DNA from: Paenibacillus sp. FSL R5-0912 | Lineage (GTDB): Bacteria; Bacillota; Bacilli; Paenibacillales; Paenibacillaceae | Length of the DNA stretch: 64,000 bases | Assembly: GCF_000758605.1 (NCBI RefSeq) | Contig: NZ_CP009282.1 | Coordinates: forward strand, 4,402,001 to 4,466,000 | Direction of reading: 5' to 3' | Part shown: positions 17,750 to 25,987 of the stretch, one piece after another | Layout: every line of letters starts with the position of its first letter | Position numbering within the stretch: position 1 is the first letter of the stretch | Program-made: the position numbers and the translations under genes | The notes under the pieces: model-generated | Seen by the model: only the letters and a program-made list of their open reading frames with translations | Databases searched by the model: none | Told to the model about the DNA's origin: nothing

Positions 17750-18202
17750 TTAGTCACCGCAAGTGGATGGAGGCGCTTCTGTGCCTGCTTCCACATTGAT
17801 TTTGTCCGAGACGGTATCCCTGATAACGGAGATAACCAGCTGCAGCAGATAGTTAATGTCGCTCTGGCTCTGCTGGAACTCGTTCACGACCGGAATACTG
17901 TCTATTTCATCCTGCAGCACTTCAATTTCCTGTTCAATCTTGGCGACCATCGCCTGATTCTTGAAGCTCTCAAAGGCCACAATCTCCTTCTGCTTCTTCT
18001 TAATGGTAGCAATCAAACCCTGTACACGATCGTGATTCAGAATTTTCTGCTCGGCCTGCTGGAAATGCCGGACCTCTTCACTGGTGGAGATGAGTGTAGC
18101 CAGCTCCTTCGCTTTGCCCATAATATCCTCTCTTACGATTAAATCACGGGTGTTGTGGGTCTGCATGCCGTATTCATTCAAACGCGCTTCTTCCTGGCTC
18201 AA
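17750..18202 (-). CDS. ricA: RicA/YmcA-type YlbF-family protein
   Basis: This helical protein of up to 150 residues matches the YlbF/YmcA family: KAKELATLISTSEEVRHFQQAEQKI, then a long coiled segment (about residues 65-105). A DSIPVVNEFQQSQSDINYLLQLV stretch follows and the tail ends in Cys (STCGD). In B. subtilis YmcA (RicA) forms the RicA-RicF-RicT complex that supports Spo0A phosphorylation, biofilm formation, competence and mRNA processing by RNase Y. It directly follows miaB, the same order as in B. subtilis. A TTG at 18202 is preceded by a purine-rich GGGGCGAGAAG; internal ATGs at 18166 and 18121 are alternatives, the first fitting homolog length. Confidence 0.85.
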   Translation of the reverse strand: MSQEEARLNEYGMQTHNTRDLIVREDIMGKAKELATLISTSEEVRHFQQAEQKILNHDRVQGLIATIKKKQKEIVAFESFKNQAMVAKIEQEIEVLQDEIDSIPVVNEFQQSQSDINYLLQLVISVIRDTVSDKINVEAGTEAPPSTCGD

Positions 18203-18226
18203 TCTTCTCGCCCCATTTCTCTATAA

Positions 18227-19810
18227 TTAGAGGACTGCTGCAGCTTCCGCCAGATAGTCCCCTTTGATGTACCATGTCTTCGTACTGGTAATTCTCACCT
18301 GCACCATTGTGCCGATCAGTGACGGCGGGCCTTCGAAATGCACCAGCTTGCTGTCACGGGTACGTCCAGCGAGTACGTTGATGTTGTTCTTGCTGTCGCC
18401 TTCCACCAGTACCTCGACCAGCTTGCCGAGCATCCGTTCATTGCCCTGCCGGCTCTGTTCTTTGATCAGATCGTTCAGACGCTGCAGGCGCGCGCTTTTG
18501 ACTTCCGCCGGAACGTTATCTTCCATAGCAGCAGCCGGAGTACCTTCGCGCGGAGAATAAATGAAGGTATATGCCATATCATACCCTACTTCGCGCACCA
18601 GCGACAGTGTCTCCTCGAACTGCTCTTCGGTTTCACCCGGGAAACCGACAATAATATCGGTAGTCAGCACCGCGTCTGGCACGCCTGCTTTGATCTTGCG
18701 GACCAGCTCCAAATATGCTTCACGGGTATACTTGCGGCTCATCTGCTTCAGGACGGCTGTACTTCCCGACTGGACCGGCAGATGGATATGTTCCACCAGA
18801 TTTCCGCCCTTGCCAAGCACTTGAATCAATTTATCGTCAAAATCACGGGGATGCGACGTCATGAAGCGGATACGCGGAATATCGATCCCCCGCATGTCGT
18901 CCATCAGGTCCCCGAATGTATAGTCAATGTCGGTAAAATCCTTCCCGTAGGCGTTTACATTCTGCCCCAGCAGCGTAACTTCCTTGAAGCCCTGACGGGC
19001 CAGCTCCCGCACTTCGGCAATGACATCTTCAGGACGCCGGCTGCGCTCCTTACCCCGGGTGAACGGCACAATGCAGTATGTGCAGAACTTGTCACAGCCG
19101 TACATAATATTCACCCAGGCGCGCAAACCTTCTCTTTTCTTCGGCAGATTCTCAATAATGTCGCCTTCCTTGGACCAGACCTCGATCACAAGCTCCCTGC
19201 TGAACACCGCTTCCTTAATCAGCTCCGGCAGCCGGTGGATATTATGCGTACCAAAAATCATATCCACGAAGCCATAACGGTTCATGATCCGGTTAACTAC
19301 GCCTTCTTCCTGGGACATGCAGCCGCAGATCCCGAGCAGCAGCCCCGGCTTCTCCAGCTTGAGCGATTTGAGATGACCCAGCTCTCCGAACACCTTATCT
19401 TCCGCATTCTCGCGGATTGCACATGTATTTAATAGAATAAGATCAGCATCTCTGCGGTCATCAGCCGGCCGGTAACCCAGTTGCTCCAGCATACCTTTCA
19501 TCGTTTCGGTATCATGTTCATTCATTTGGCAGCCGTAGGTGGTGATATGATAGGTTTTGCCTTGGCCGAAATCCTCCATCTCCGGCGGAATCTCGAAATG
19601 GTAGAGCACCTCGATCTCTTCCTTGCCGCGGCGCTTGCCTTCCCTGTAGTCGGGCTGGCTGTTTATCTGAACGTTTCTTCCTTTTATGCGATAGGTGGTC
19701 TTGCCCTCTTGCTCACTTATCACTTTAGCATCGGTAAAATCAAAATACTTGGAGTAATCCTTGCCCTTGGTGGAGTTGAAGTCCGCTGAGTTCCGGTTCT
19801 CCTTCGTCAT
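18227..19810 (-). CDS. miaB: tRNA-2-methylthio-N6-dimethylallyladenosine synthase MiaB
   Basis: The 527-residue radical SAM enzyme adds a methylthio group to i6A37 of tRNA. The N-terminal methylthiotransferase domain has three conserved cysteines (TTYGCQMNEHD, LNTCAIRENAE, GICGCMSQEE). The radical SAM motif YGCDKFCTYCIVPFTRG (CxxxCxxC) lies near residue 235, and a C-terminal TRAM domain ends the protein. A long N-terminal extension of about 70 residues matches the Bacillales form. It is cotranscribed with ricA, 24 bases downstream, and the operon has a clean terminator. Confidence 0.96.
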   Translation of the reverse strand: MTKENRNSADFNSTKGKDYSKYFDFTDAKVISEQEGKTTYRIKGRNVQINSQPDYREGKRRGKEEIEVLYHFEIPPEMEDFGQGKTYHITTYGCQMNEHDTETMKGMLEQLGYRPADDRRDADLILLNTCAIRENAEDKVFGELGHLKSLKLEKPGLLLGICGCMSQEEGVVNRIMNRYGFVDMIFGTHNIHRLPELIKEAVFSRELVIEVWSKEGDIIENLPKKREGLRAWVNIMYGCDKFCTYCIVPFTRGKERSRRPEDVIAEVRELARQGFKEVTLLGQNVNAYGKDFTDIDYTFGDLMDDMRGIDIPRIRFMTSHPRDFDDKLIQVLGKGGNLVEHIHLPVQSGSTAVLKQMSRKYTREAYLELVRKIKAGVPDAVLTTDIIVGFPGETEEQFEETLSLVREVGYDMAYTFIYSPREGTPAAAMEDNVPAEVKSARLQRLNDLIKEQSRQGNERMLGKLVEVLVEGDSKNNINVLAGRTRDSKLVHFEGPPSLIGTMVQVRITSTKTWYIKGDYLAEAAAVL

Positions 19811-19931
19811 CAGATTTACACTTCCTTTATAAGTAATTCATGAATTCAGATACACCCGCAATCAATTCAAAATTATATCACAGATAAGGATAATCTAACC
19901 ATCTAATCCATTGATCCGATTCAGCCTTTAG

Positions 19932-19992
19932 TACAACAATTCCGGATTTGGGCCGGTAGGATGAGGAAAATGTTGTATTTTGGGCAGGAATA
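19932..19992 (+). repeat. Solo copy of dispersed repeat module B
   Basis: A roughly 61-base element starts TACAACAATTCCGGATTTGG, has GAGGAAAATGTTGTATTTT in the middle and ends GGGCAGGAAT. It aligns without gaps over most of its length to copies at 59924-59985 (same strand) and 36421-36482 (opposite strand). Its partner module A is not found upstream, so it is a half element between miaB and the deaminase terminator. Confidence 0.75.
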
Positions 19993-20036
19993 TATAAACA
20001 GTTACCGGAGCTCTGCGAAAAAATTTCCTGAATGAC

Positions 20037-20061
20037 AAAAAAGCCCCGACAAGGCAGAGCT
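20037..20061 (-). terminator. Terminator of the deaminase gene
   Basis: On the minus strand AGCTCTG-CCTTGT-CGGGGCT (with G-T pairs) is followed by a TTTTTT run. It lies about 20-40 bases after the stop codon. Confidence 0.75.
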
Positions 20062-20078
20062 TTTCGTGAATTTTACGT

Positions 20079-20462
20079 TTAATGATACGGTATCAGCTCT
20101 TGGATGCTGTACTTCTCCACTCCATTTCCTGTTTGCACCAGAACCTGAATATTCGGAGCATAACGTACCAGCATCTCCCGGCAATTGCCGCATGGAGGAA
20201 GCAGAATTCCTCCTTCGCTTTGCGCTCTGGTAGCAACGATAGTCTCGAATTCCCGTTCTCCTGCTGTAATCGCCGCGCCGATAGCAATAAACTCCGCACA
20301 TGAGCCATGAATCGAGTACAAATTAACTCCTGCATAAACTTTGCCATTCGCGCAGCGTACTGCTGCACCTACCGTGTGACGCTCGTTCACTTCATCGAAG
20401 TTGCGGTCTATTACCTTAATGGCTTCCTGGATCAGTTCCAGATCTCTCTGCTCAACTTGCAT
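20079..20462 (-). CDS. Cytidine-deaminase-like (blasticidin-S-deaminase-like) enzyme
   Basis: The 127-residue protein has the CDA-fold zinc site: GSCAEFIAIG (Cys ligand and catalytic Glu in C-A-E) and PPCGNCREML (the CxxC ligands). It is short, and the GVNLYSIHGSCAEF wording is closer to blasticidin-S deaminase and its bacterial relatives than to housekeeping Cdd. Deamination of a cytosine nucleoside or nucleoside analogue is likely; the physiological substrate is open. The ATG at 20462 is chosen because AAGGAGA lies about 8 bases upstream; the frame could be extended to 20492. It is monocistronic. Confidence 0.85.
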   Translation of the reverse strand: MQVEQRDLELIQEAIKVIDRNFDEVNERHTVGAAVRCANGKVYAGVNLYSIHGSCAEFIAIGAAITAGEREFETIVATRAQSEGGILLPPCGNCREMLVRYAPNIQVLVQTGNGVEKYSIQELIPYH

Positions 20463-20660
20463 TGTATTAGTCTCCTTATGTATCAATTCCACTAGCTTCC
20501 TTATAATACTAAATATTCTTTATATTTCATTGAAGAATATCACTGCATCATTCCATTCTATCCACAGCAATAAACCCGGCCCAAGCTTATGGTTCGGGAC
20601 TTATTCATTAAACTCTGCTTGCCATAACCGGGCTCAGCACGGTCCGACACTTAATTTTTC

Positions 20661-20829
20661 TTACACATACAGGGACCGTACTCCAATAAGGCTGTAGTCC
20701 AAGATAGGAACATCGAATTCCTCGGTTGTATTTCGGCCGTCTATTTTTGACTGTTACCGATTGAGTCGGGCGGGTGCCTGTGCTGTTTACCACATTGTTC
20801 TCGCTAGGTCCCGTCGATAGAATCGCCAT
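20661..20829 (-). pseudogene. Small Paenibacillus-type gene interrupted by a +1 frameshift
   Basis: A good site (AAGGAGAGTGAGAG) precedes an ATG at 20829 and the product begins MAILSTGPSENNVVNSTG. After about 28 codons the frame continues with unlikely sequence. Removing one A from the AAAAA run (plus T run 20744-20748) lets it read on as ...VTVKIDGRNTTEEFDVPILD and end at a TAA (20661-20663) after LIGVRSLYV, for about 55 residues in all. The N-terminal wording 'STGTRPTQSVTV' recalls a group of small beta-rich proteins common in Paenibacillus; their function is unknown to me. Either the gene is inactivated, or the homopolymer is a sequencing error. Confidence 0.6.
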
Positions 20830-21065
20830 CTCTCACTCTCCTTCTTCTGAATTTACAAAGGTCCTCCTTATAGCAATATTCTAGAGAAAGGTAAGGATGC
20901 TCGGACAATGGCATTATTTCAGGAAATTGGACAGTAGTATGCTGTAATGGGGCTGATCTGCGCAAAAAACACCCGATGTGGATGGACATTAGCGGATAAA
21001 CACGAGGTTTGCCGCAATTCCCAATTCACCGGGTGCTCTGGCTCAAACTATGTGAATTAGTATTC

Positions 21066-22160
21066 TTAGTATAATGTCTTGGTTGCGTCAGAGGTGAAAT
21101 GAATGATCTCACCAATTCTGCCAGCCTGCACTTTAGCAGCCCACGCCGGATCGCTGATCAGGGCTCTGCCTACCGCAACAAGATCGAACTCTGCCTTGTC
21201 CAGCCGCTCCAGCAGAAGGTCAATATTATCCTCCTGATTCTTCTCGGTTACCGGGCTGGGAAAGGCACTGTCGAGTCCCACAGAGCCTACTGTGATTGTC
21301 GGTTTGCCGGTAATCTTCTTCGTCCAGCCTGCCAGATTAAGATCTGACCCTTCGAACTCCGGCTGCCAGAAACGCCGGGTGGAGCAGTGGAAGATATCCA
21401 CACCCGCATTGCTGAGTGGTGTCAGGAAGCGCGCCAGGTCTTCAGGCGTCTCCACAAGTCTGGCGTCATAATGGCCACCCTTCCACTGCGAGAAGCGGAG
21501 CACAATCGGGAAGTCCGGTCCTACCGCACGGCGGCAGGCATCGATCACTTCAACCGCGAAGGTTGTCCGTGCCTCAAGATCACCGCCATATTCATCGGTA
21601 CGGTGGTTGGTCTTCTCCCAGAAGAACTGGTCGATCAGATAACCGTGGGCCCCGTGTAATTCAATGCCGTCGAAGCCAATGGCCTTGGCATCTTTGGCGG
21701 CCTTGGCAAAGGCGCTGACAATCCCCTGAATTTCATTCTTGGTCATCGGCTCGGTAACTTGCTCTCCGGCCAGATTAAGCCCTGAAGGACCGATAGGAAG
21801 CGCTGAAGCATTCGGCAATTCACCGATGCTACGGGCCATGCCGACATGCCACAGCTGCGGAATAATTTTGCCTCCGGCAGCATGCACTTCCTTGACTACC
21901 TGCGCCCATCCCTCCAGAGAGGCTTCGCCGTGGATATTCGGAATATCCGGATGGCTGACCGCCGCCGGATGATCGATAGCTGTTCCTTCAGTAATGATCA
22001 GACCGACGCCGCCTTCCGCCCGGCGGCGGTAATAAGCCGCTACCTCCGGACTAGCCACGCCTCCTGGAGACTGAACCCGTGTCATCGGTGCCATTACCAC
22101 ACGGTTGGTCAGGGACAGGCCCCCTCCCTCAAAGGGTTCAAACAATTTATTGGTATTCAT
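21066..22160 (-). CDS. NADH:flavin oxidoreductase, Old Yellow Enzyme family
   Basis: The 364-residue TIM-barrel flavoprotein reduces activated C=C or nitro compounds with NAD(P)H. Features are MAPMTR near the N-terminus, QLWHVGM (about residue 98), the FMN/ligand region GFDGIELHGAHGYLIDQF (about 165-185) with the His-Gly-Ala-His motif, and GRALISDPAWAAKV at the C-terminus. The length is normal for NemA/XenB-type enzymes. The ATG at 22160 has GGAGG six bases upstream; the frame extends to 22178. It lies about 98 bases downstream of rhaD on the same strand and might be read through from the rhamnose operon, but no metabolic link is known. Confidence 0.93.
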   Translation of the reverse strand: MNTNKLFEPFEGGGLSLTNRVVMAPMTRVQSPGGVASPEVAAYYRRRAEGGVGLIITEGTAIDHPAAVSHPDIPNIHGEASLEGWAQVVKEVHAAGGKIIPQLWHVGMARSIGELPNASALPIGPSGLNLAGEQVTEPMTKNEIQGIVSAFAKAAKDAKAIGFDGIELHGAHGYLIDQFFWEKTNHRTDEYGGDLEARTTFAVEVIDACRRAVGPDFPIVLRFSQWKGGHYDARLVETPEDLARFLTPLSNAGVDIFHCSTRRFWQPEFEGSDLNLAGWTKKITGKPTITVGSVGLDSAFPSPVTEKNQEDNIDLLLERLDKAEFDLVAVGRALISDPAWAAKVQAGRIGEIIHFTSDATKTLY

Positions 22161-22258
22161 GATCGGCCTCCATTTCATAATATAATTACTTTAAGTAAGC
22201 ATATTATGACTGTTCTCAGCGGCAAATGCAAATGAGTGCCGGGATGATCCTAATTAAC

Positions 22259-23104
22259 CTACAGGTCCAGAACGCCGGCCTTCGGAGTTACCCGGAATGC
22301 TGCGGCCAGATCGGCCAGCTGTTGATCCGTGATTTTCTGTTTGATTTCACGTCCGCCGATCAGATTGTAGACAATTGCCGCTTTTTCAATGGTTTCTACC
22401 AGACCGAAGGTAGCATCCATGGTAGCACCCGTAACAAAGATACCATGCTGTGGCCAAATCACTACACGATAGTCTTTCATTTTATCCGCTGTAGCCCGTC
22501 CAATATCACTGCTTCCCGGAACCATCCAAGGAATGACGCTGACGCCATCCGGGAAGACAACCAGACATTCTGTGCACATTTCCCACAGGGTCTTGGTGAA
22601 CTTCAGTTCATCCAGATCATGGGTGAAGGTCATGGCAATCACATTCGTTGCATGGGTATGCAGCACGATGCGGTGCGAAGGATCTACCTTCAGCCGTTCA
22701 ATATGGCTCATGAAGTGGGAAGCAAGCTCACTGGTCGGTACCGCTCCGTTACGCAAGCCCCAGAGCACTTCTACACTCTCACCGCTGCCGCTGACACGCA
22801 GCACGCCAAGGTTCGCTTCCGGGTCTTTGATGACGTTGCGGAAGTATTTACCGGAGCCGGTTACGATGAAGGTTTTGCCGGCCAGCTCGGTCACAGGGAA
22901 GGTAAGGGCGATTGTACGCAGCGGCTCGCGGATGTTAATATACTTGGCTACTTCTTCTTCATCCAGCAGATAGCTGACGTTGCCTCCATTCAGCTCATCC
23001 CAGCCCAGCGACCACATGTGGTGGGTGATCTCCGACATTTCCTGGATAAACGGCGCTTCAACATCGGCGATATAACCTTTAGATTCTACTACTGAAGTAC
23101 TCAT
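22259..23104 (-). CDS. rhaD: L-rhamnulose-1-phosphate aldolase
   Basis: The 281-residue class II aldolase cleaves L-rhamnulose 1-phosphate to dihydroxyacetone phosphate and L-lactaldehyde. It has the class II aldolase/adducin fold with zinc histidines in LHTHATNVIAMTF (about residues 150-155) and WPQHGIFVTG (about 220). A TGSGKYFRNV phosphate-binding loop lies near residue 83 and a conserved acidic region SELASHFMSH near 125. It is the last of the four co-oriented rhamnose genes, 101 bases after rhaA. Its product lactaldehyde is the substrate of the fucO-type reductase encoded at the head of the operon. Confidence 0.95.
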   Translation of the reverse strand: MSTSVVESKGYIADVEAPFIQEMSEITHHMWSLGWDELNGGNVSYLLDEEEVAKYINIREPLRTIALTFPVTELAGKTFIVTGSGKYFRNVIKDPEANLGVLRVSGSGESVEVLWGLRNGAVPTSELASHFMSHIERLKVDPSHRIVLHTHATNVIAMTFTHDLDELKFTKTLWEMCTECLVVFPDGVSVIPWMVPGSSDIGRATADKMKDYRVVIWPQHGIFVTGATMDATFGLVETIEKAAIVYNLIGGREIKQKITDQQLADLAAAFRVTPKAGVLDL

Positions 23105-23205
23105 ATGTTATCTCTCCTCTATATGCTCGTATAAGTGCGTAGATACATTCAATTACGCTATATCAAATGACGCTGTGTCTATGATTCAACAGGACAAAAT
23201 CCCAT

Positions 23206-24462
23206 TTATCTTGCAGCCAGTACTTCCTGCTCGTAGCTCTTCACTTCAACCAGCCATTGCTCACGGACCGGAGTGCCCTGTGATGCGCAGTAGTAATCCC
23301 AAACTGCGCCGAACGGATAGGACTTGAATTCTTCTACCAGCGCGAGGCGTGAAGTATAGTCTCCTGCCAGTTCAATGGCGCGAAGCTCCTCAACCGGCTC
23401 CAGCATAGCGCGAAGCAGCGCCTTAATGGTGTTGCGAGTTCCAATAACCCAAGCCGCGAGATGATTGATGCTGCCGTCGAAGAAATCAAGGCCGATGTTC
23501 GTGCGCGGCAGCAAATCTCCGCGAACCAGTTCACGGGCAATTTCCAGCAGCTCATCGTCCATGGTGACAACATGATCGCTGTCCCAGCGGACCGGTCTGC
23601 TGACATGCAGCAGCAGCTGTTCTGAGAACATCAGGATCGAGCTGAGTTTATTGGAGATGACTTCGGTCGGATGGAAATGTCCGGCATCGAGGCAGATCGC
23701 CTTGCCGCGGGTTAGGCCATAACCCATGTAGAATTCATGTGATCCGACAACATAGCTCTCAGAACCGATACCGAACAGCTTGCTCTCAAGTGCATCAATA
23801 TTGTACTGCGGATCAATTTCCTCACTGAAAATTTCATCCAGGGATTCCTTAAGACGCACACGCGGTGCCAGGCGGTCAATCGGAGTATCCTTGTAGCCGT
23901 CCGGTACCCAGAAATTCGTTACACAAGGCTGTCCCAGCTCGCGGCCGAAATGCTCGGCGATGCGGCGGGAAGCCTTGCAGTGTTTAATCCAGAAATTGCG
24001 GATTTCGTCATTGGCATGACTCAGGGTGAAGCCGTCAGCAGCCTTCGGATGCGAGAAACAGGTTGGATTGAAATCCAGTCCCAGCCCCTGCTCTTTCGCC
24101 CACTCTACCCAGCTTGCGAAGTGGCGCGGTTCCAGCTCATCCAGATCGACCTGTTCGTCAGTATCAGCATAGATTGCATGCAGATTGACTTTATGTTTAC
24201 CCGGAATCAGCGACAGGGCTTTCTCCAAATCCTTGCGCAGCTCAGCCGGTGTGCCGGCACGTCCGGGATAGCTGCCAGTCACAGCAATCCCGCCGCTGAG
24301 CTCTTTGTCTTTGAACAGGAACCCTTGAACATCATCGCCTTGCCAGCAATGAACGGAAATTTTGATCTTCGCAAGCTTCTCCAGCACCTCATCTACGTTA
24401 ATTCCATGGGCTGCGTATAATTTCTTCGCTTCGTTATAGCCACTGGTGATGCTCTGATCCAT
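23206..24462 (-). CDS. rhaA: L-rhamnose isomerase
   Basis: The 418-residue metal-dependent TIM-barrel isomerase interconverts L-rhamnose and L-rhamnulose. Family hallmarks include SVHCWQGDDVQGF (about residues 35-47) and GLGLDFNPTCFSHPKA (about 136). Manganese-site stretches are GSHEFYMGYG and CLDAGHFHPTEVISNKLSS (about 255-275), with DFFDGSINHLAAWVIG near 330. The length equals the usual Rha isomerase. It lies 20 bases after rhaB. Confidence 0.97.
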   Translation of the reverse strand: MDQSITSGYNEAKKLYAAHGINVDEVLEKLAKIKISVHCWQGDDVQGFLFKDKELSGGIAVTGSYPGRAGTPAELRKDLEKALSLIPGKHKVNLHAIYADTDEQVDLDELEPRHFASWVEWAKEQGLGLDFNPTCFSHPKAADGFTLSHANDEIRNFWIKHCKASRRIAEHFGRELGQPCVTNFWVPDGYKDTPIDRLAPRVRLKESLDEIFSEEIDPQYNIDALESKLFGIGSESYVVGSHEFYMGYGLTRGKAICLDAGHFHPTEVISNKLSSILMFSEQLLLHVSRPVRWDSDHVVTMDDELLEIARELVRGDLLPRTNIGLDFFDGSINHLAAWVIGTRNTIKALLRAMLEPVEELRAIELAGDYTSRLALVEEFKSYPFGAVWDYYCASQGTPVREQWLVEVKSYEQEVLAAR

Positions 24463-24482
24463 GCTGTTGCCTCCTAATAGTT

Positions 24483-25958
24483 CTATATATTCTCAATCGT
24501 ACTTGCCGCAGAATGGAGCTTATTCCAGCGGGCCAGTAGCTGATTCAGCCGGGGAACCGGCCGCGGCAGATACGACTTGATTGCAAAGGAAGTGCCGATG
24601 ACGTCCCGGGCTTCATGGATGTCGGCCATTCGGCCCGCCTTGATCATCTGCACGGCCAGATTGCCCAGTGCCGTTGATTCCGTCGGACCTGCCAGTACCT
24701 CTCTGCCGATCATATCGGCGGTCAGCTGACACAGCAGTTCATTATTGGCGCCGCCGCCGACGATCTGCAGAACTTCAATCCCTTGGCCCGTGAGGTCTTC
24801 AAGCTCGGCCAGATAGCTCCGATAGGATAGAGCCAGACTGTCAAATATACAACGGGCTAGTTCACCCGGCGTCTCTGGAACAGGCTGGCCGCTCTCCGCG
24901 CAGGCCTGGCGAATCTCTTCTATCATATGGTCCGGATTCAGGAAACGCGGATGATTGCATGGAATCAGGCTGCGGAAGCCTTCGCTGCCTCCGGCCATTG
25001 AGGCCAGCTCGGCGAAGCTGTATCTTGCCCCATCCAGTCTCCGTACTTCCTGGATCAGCCAAAGGCCCATAATGTTCTTAAGGAAACGGTAAGTGCCGTA
25101 AGCTCCCCACTCGTTCGTATAATTGGCTGCCAGAGCTTTGCTGTCATTAATCGGGTGATCCAGCTCCAACCCGAGCAGAGACCAGGTGCCGCTGCTGATG
25201 TAAGCTGAGGATCTCCCTTGCTGCGCAGGCACACCGAGCACGGCAGAAGCCGTGTCATGTGTGGCGGCACAGATTAGGCGGCACTGCGGCAGATCATGCT
25301 GGTGCATCAGCTCCGCCGTGATGAAGCCGAGATCTTCTCCCGGCTCCGTAAGCAGTGCGAACTGCTCTCTGCGGAGATGCAGTAAGGACAGCAATTCCGG
25401 ATCGAAATCACGGGTAGCAAGGTTCAGCAGCTGCATCGTGGAGGCATTGGTCACCTCGTTGATCTTGCGGCCGCTGAGTCTATAGTAGAGATAATCCGGA
25501 ACCATCAGAATCTGATCTGCTGCTTCCAGCTCTTCCCGGTCATGCGCATACAGCTGATACAGCGTATTGAAGCTAAGCTGCTGAATCCCTGTCTTGGCGT
25601 AAACCTTCTCAGGCGAGAGCAGCTTGCTGACTTTCTCCATAACCCCATCAGTGCGGCGGTCACGGTAAGCATAGACTTCCTGCATCCGCTTGCCTTCCGC
25701 ATCCAGCAGCACATAATCTACTGCCCATGTATCAATACCCAGTGTACATTCGTTAATTCCTGCGCTTTTTGCTTGATGAAGACCGCTGATAATTTCATTA
25801 AACAAATAATCAATGTCCCAGAAGCAGGAGCCCTCCTGCTCAGTGAATCCATTGCTGAAACGGTGAAGCTCCTCCAGCTTGAGACTCCCGTCCACGAGGG
25901 TTCCGAGTACAAGCCGCCCGCTGGAGGCGCCGATATCGACGGCGATATGATTGTTCAT
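24483..25958 (-). CDS. rhaB: L-rhamnulokinase
   Basis: The 491-residue FGGY-family kinase phosphorylates L-rhamnulose at O1. The ATPase start VDIGASSGRLVLG (residues 5-17) and GIDTWAVDYVLLD (about 75) are present. CAATHDTASAVLGVP (about 232) and the adenosine motif IVGGGANNELLCQLTADMIG (about 398) are also in place. It is the second gene of the operon, 29 bases after fucO and 20 bases before rhaA. Confidence 0.96.
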   Translation of the reverse strand: MNNHIAVDIGASSGRLVLGTLVDGSLKLEELHRFSNGFTEQEGSCFWDIDYLFNEIISGLHQAKSAGINECTLGIDTWAVDYVLLDAEGKRMQEVYAYRDRRTDGVMEKVSKLLSPEKVYAKTGIQQLSFNTLYQLYAHDREELEAADQILMVPDYLYYRLSGRKINEVTNASTMQLLNLATRDFDPELLSLLHLRREQFALLTEPGEDLGFITAELMHQHDLPQCRLICAATHDTASAVLGVPAQQGRSSAYISSGTWSLLGLELDHPINDSKALAANYTNEWGAYGTYRFLKNIMGLWLIQEVRRLDGARYSFAELASMAGGSEGFRSLIPCNHPRFLNPDHMIEEIRQACAESGQPVPETPGELARCIFDSLALSYRSYLAELEDLTGQGIEVLQIVGGGANNELLCQLTADMIGREVLAGPTESTALGNLAVQMIKAGRMADIHEARDVIGTSFAIKSYLPRPVPRLNQLLARWNKLHSAASTIENI

Positions 25959-25987
25959 AGGGAATCTCCTTATCTATAGAAGGTAAA

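Noticed and set aside
18338..19432. A 364-codon plus-strand frame opposite miaB
   Set aside because: The miaB reading on the other strand is complete and well conserved; the plus product has no domain and is a shadow.
20079..20462. Calling the deaminase a blasticidin resistance gene
   Set aside because: The resemblance is to the fold and zinc motifs; substrate specificity cannot be read from this sequence and a nucleoside-salvage role is equally likely.
20804..20989. A 61-codon minus-strand frame upstream of the small frameshifted gene
   Set aside because: No start context and it overlaps the ribosome binding site of the better-supported gene.
22226..23095. A 289-codon plus-strand frame opposite rhaD
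   Set aside because: rhaD is intact on the minus strand with a good start; the antisense product is compositionally abnormal.
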